This document shows positions 49,719 to 50,988 of a DNA stretch of 50,988 bases, piece by piece. Source of the stretch: Acidimicrobiales bacterium (GTDB lineage Bacteria > Actinomycetota > Acidimicrobiia > Acidimicrobiales > Aldehydirespiratoraceae); assembly GCA_029263235.1 (NCBI GenBank), contig JAJCXW010000127.1, positions 1-50,988 on the forward strand. Reading direction: 5' to 3'. The translations under genes were made by a program, and so were the position numbers. Positions within the stretch are counted from its first letter, which is position 1. Each line of letters begins with the position of its first letter. The notes below the pieces were generated by a model, which worked only from the letters and a program-made list of their open reading frames with translations, made no database searches and was not told the DNA's origin.

Positions 49719-50698
49719 AATGCGTCCTCGACGATGTCGGCCAACATCTCCCCGACCCCGGAGCAGTCGTTGAATACGGCGCTTCTCCGGTATTCGAGAA
49801 TGCCGGCAGCAGCAGCGGCTTCGGCGATGAGCATGTCGGCCTCGTAGAGCGTCTCGATGTGGTCTGACACGAAAGAGATTGGCACCAATGAGACCGAATC
49901 ACGACCCTCATCGGCGAATTCCCGGATGACATCGATGGTGTCGGGGCCGATCCATTTCACCGGTCCGGTACGAGATTGGTATCCGAGTCGGGCATCGAGT
50001 CGATACGGCACCCGCTCGATGACACCGGACATGGCGGCGGCGATCTCGGCTGGATAGGGATCGCCTCGGTCGACCATCTTCTGAGGGAGACCGTGGGCCG
50101 AGAACACGACTGCGGCTCCGTCGCGTTGGGCCTCGGGCAGAGCGTCGAGCATCTCGACCACGAGTCGAGCCTGAAGATCGAGATACGACGGATGATCGTG
50201 CCAGGTGCGGATAACCTGCACTGGAAGACGGCATGACCGCTGCTTGATCACCCGGTTCAGCTCATTCTCCGATGATCCGGTGGTAGCGAACGAATAGTGG
50301 GGGTAGAGCGGCAGCATCACTATCCGCTCGGCGCCTTGACGTTCGAGATGCTCGATGGCGTCGGCTGTGTCGGGCTGGGTGTAACGCATCGCCACGGCGT
50401 AGACCGCGTCGTGGCCGCGCTCGCGCAGTGCGGTGGTCACCGCCTGGGCCTGGCTCAGAGTGATGCCGAGAATCGGTGAGCCGCCGCCGATACTGCGGTA
50501 CGCGGCGCGAACCTTCGGCCCTCGCATCTTCGACACGATCGTGCCGACGACATCGCTCGTCCATGCCGGGCCCGGTACGGCGATGAGATCGGGATCGGCG
50601 AATATCGACTTGATGAACGGTTCGACCTGATCGAGCCCCGTCGGCCCACCCATCTGGGCCAGAACCACGCCGATACGTGACTTGTCCCCCGAGGTCAT
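49715..50698 (-). CDS. hemH: Ferrochelatase
   Basis: A 327-residue ferrochelatase, inserting Fe2+ into porphyrin as the last or second-last step of heme synthesis. Motifs: VVLAQMGGPTGLDQVEPFIKSIFADPDLI, the conserved GGGSPI (AYRSIGGGSPILGIT), AMRYTQPDTADAI, LPLYPHYSFATTGSS, and the metal-site His in VVFSAHGLPQ with the acidic cluster in ISFVSDHIETLYEAD. Length is normal. It begins 3 bases before the end of the HemN gene region with almost no gap. The stop overlaps the hemY start by 4 bases. Confidence 0.94.
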   Translation of the reverse strand: MTSGDKSRIGVVLAQMGGPTGLDQVEPFIKSIFADPDLIAVPGPAWTSDVVGTIVSKMRGPKVRAAYRSIGGGSPILGITLSQAQAVTTALRERGHDAVYAVAMRYTQPDTADAIEHLERQGAERIVMLPLYPHYSFATTGSSENELNRVIKQRSCRLPVQVIRTWHDHPSYLDLQARLVVEMLDALPEAQRDGAAVVFSAHGLPQKMVDRGDPYPAEIAAAMSGVIERVPYRLDARLGYQSRTGPVKWIGPDTIDVIREFADEGRDSVSLVPISFVSDHIETLYEADMLIAEAAAAAGILEYRRSAVFNDCSGVGEMLADIVEDAL

Positions 50699-50701
50699 GG
50701 G

Positions 50702-50988
50702 TCAGACTGTTCTGGAGAAATGTGGCTTGGACGAGTTGGCGTGGCCGGCCATGAAGGCGTCGAATTCCATGGCGACGTTACGGATGAACAGCTCCCCGAG
50801 CTCCGTGGCCTGGAGGTCGCTATCGGATACTTCGAGGAGGCCCTCGTCGACCGCTCCGCCGGGTGCTTGCAACGCGGCCATTTCTGTGCCGAAGTAGTCG
50901 GAGAAGGAGATGCCGTAACGAGCTTCGACGTCGTTGGCGAGGATGCGCCCGTTGCACATCAATTCGGTGATCACGAAACGCCGGATCT
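50702..50988 (-). CDS. hemN: Oxygen-independent coproporphyrinogen III oxidase HemN, C-terminal fragment (cut by window edge)
   Basis: The last ~95 codons of a gene entering from the right edge. The sequence IRRFVITELMCNGRI, a winged-helix-like SFSDYFGTEMAAL segment, and LQATELGELFIRNVAMEFDAFM match the HemN C-terminal domain (usual form RRxVIxxLMCN ... GRLLVRNVAMVFD). The protein is a radical SAM enzyme converting coproporphyrinogen III to protoporphyrinogen IX without oxygen; the radical SAM part lies outside the window. Only 3 bases separate it from hemH, so it heads or belongs to the same heme operon. Confidence 0.85.
   Translation of the reverse strand, partial: IRRFVITELMCNGRILANDVEARYGISFSDYFGTEMAALQAPGGAVDEGLLEVSDSDLQATELGELFIRNVAMEFDAFMAGHANSSKPHFSRTV

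Overview
The window reads as chromosomal DNA of a high-GC actinobacterium. An Acidimicrobiia-like lineage is my inference from gene content (full-length Lhr, HelD-type helicase, DUF2510 and DUF2752 proteins, a proteobacterial-style HemN/HemH/HemY set in an actinobacterial background). I see no rRNA, tRNA, insertion sequence, phage gene or CRISPR array. Coding density is very high: no gene-free stretch reaches 300 bases, and the largest gaps are about 110-145 bases, all at divergent starts or promoters.

Layout. 1-523: truncated PAS-domain sensor (-). 602-3750: patatin-like lipase (-) divergent from a HelD-type RNA polymerase-associated helicase (+). 3803-7070: DtxR-family metalloregulator (-), two small membrane proteins (DUF2510, DUF2752) and an FGGY sugar kinase. 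7080-14125: Lhr helicase, GuaB and an HSL-family esterase. 14150-20877: two tandem, paralogous ATPase/FtsX-permease ABC exporters (-), preceded by a NarL-type two-component pair (21012-22864). 22984-26463: a 1159-residue cyclase/AAA/TPR signalling protein, convergent with lhgO (26433-27668).

27812-29215: a radical SAM gene whose conventional stop is an in-frame TGA in the context Cys-TGA-Ala-Glu-Pro, followed at the right distance by a perfect 8-bp hairpin with a G-first loop. I read this as a selenoprotein of the CUAEP-tail radical SAM family, with the true end at a TAG 51 bases further on. This is the strongest special signal in the window.

29275-37729: a tightly overlapping three-gene cassette of unknown function: a DUF2510/SLH-domain membrane protein, a 1965-residue multi-domain envelope protein with five clustered membrane segments, and a 504-residue soluble partner. 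37734-38420: a TIGR02453/DUF2461 protein. 38450-41076 (-): a three-gene envelope operon (small membrane protein, His/Met/Asp-bearing lipoprotein, polytopic membrane protein), possibly for metal handling. 41163-42847 (-): tryptophanase and a small membrane protein. 42939-46920: an Ada-AlkA fusion, Ogt and a molybdopterin oxidoreductase, joined by 4-base overlaps. 46936-50988 (-): a heme operon in the order hemN (partial), hemH, hemY/hemG, then a nitronate-monooxygenase-like flavoprotein.

Several genes share a TANNNT-like box about 6 bases before the start codon, with no ribosome-binding site. This suggests leaderless transcription is common in this organism.
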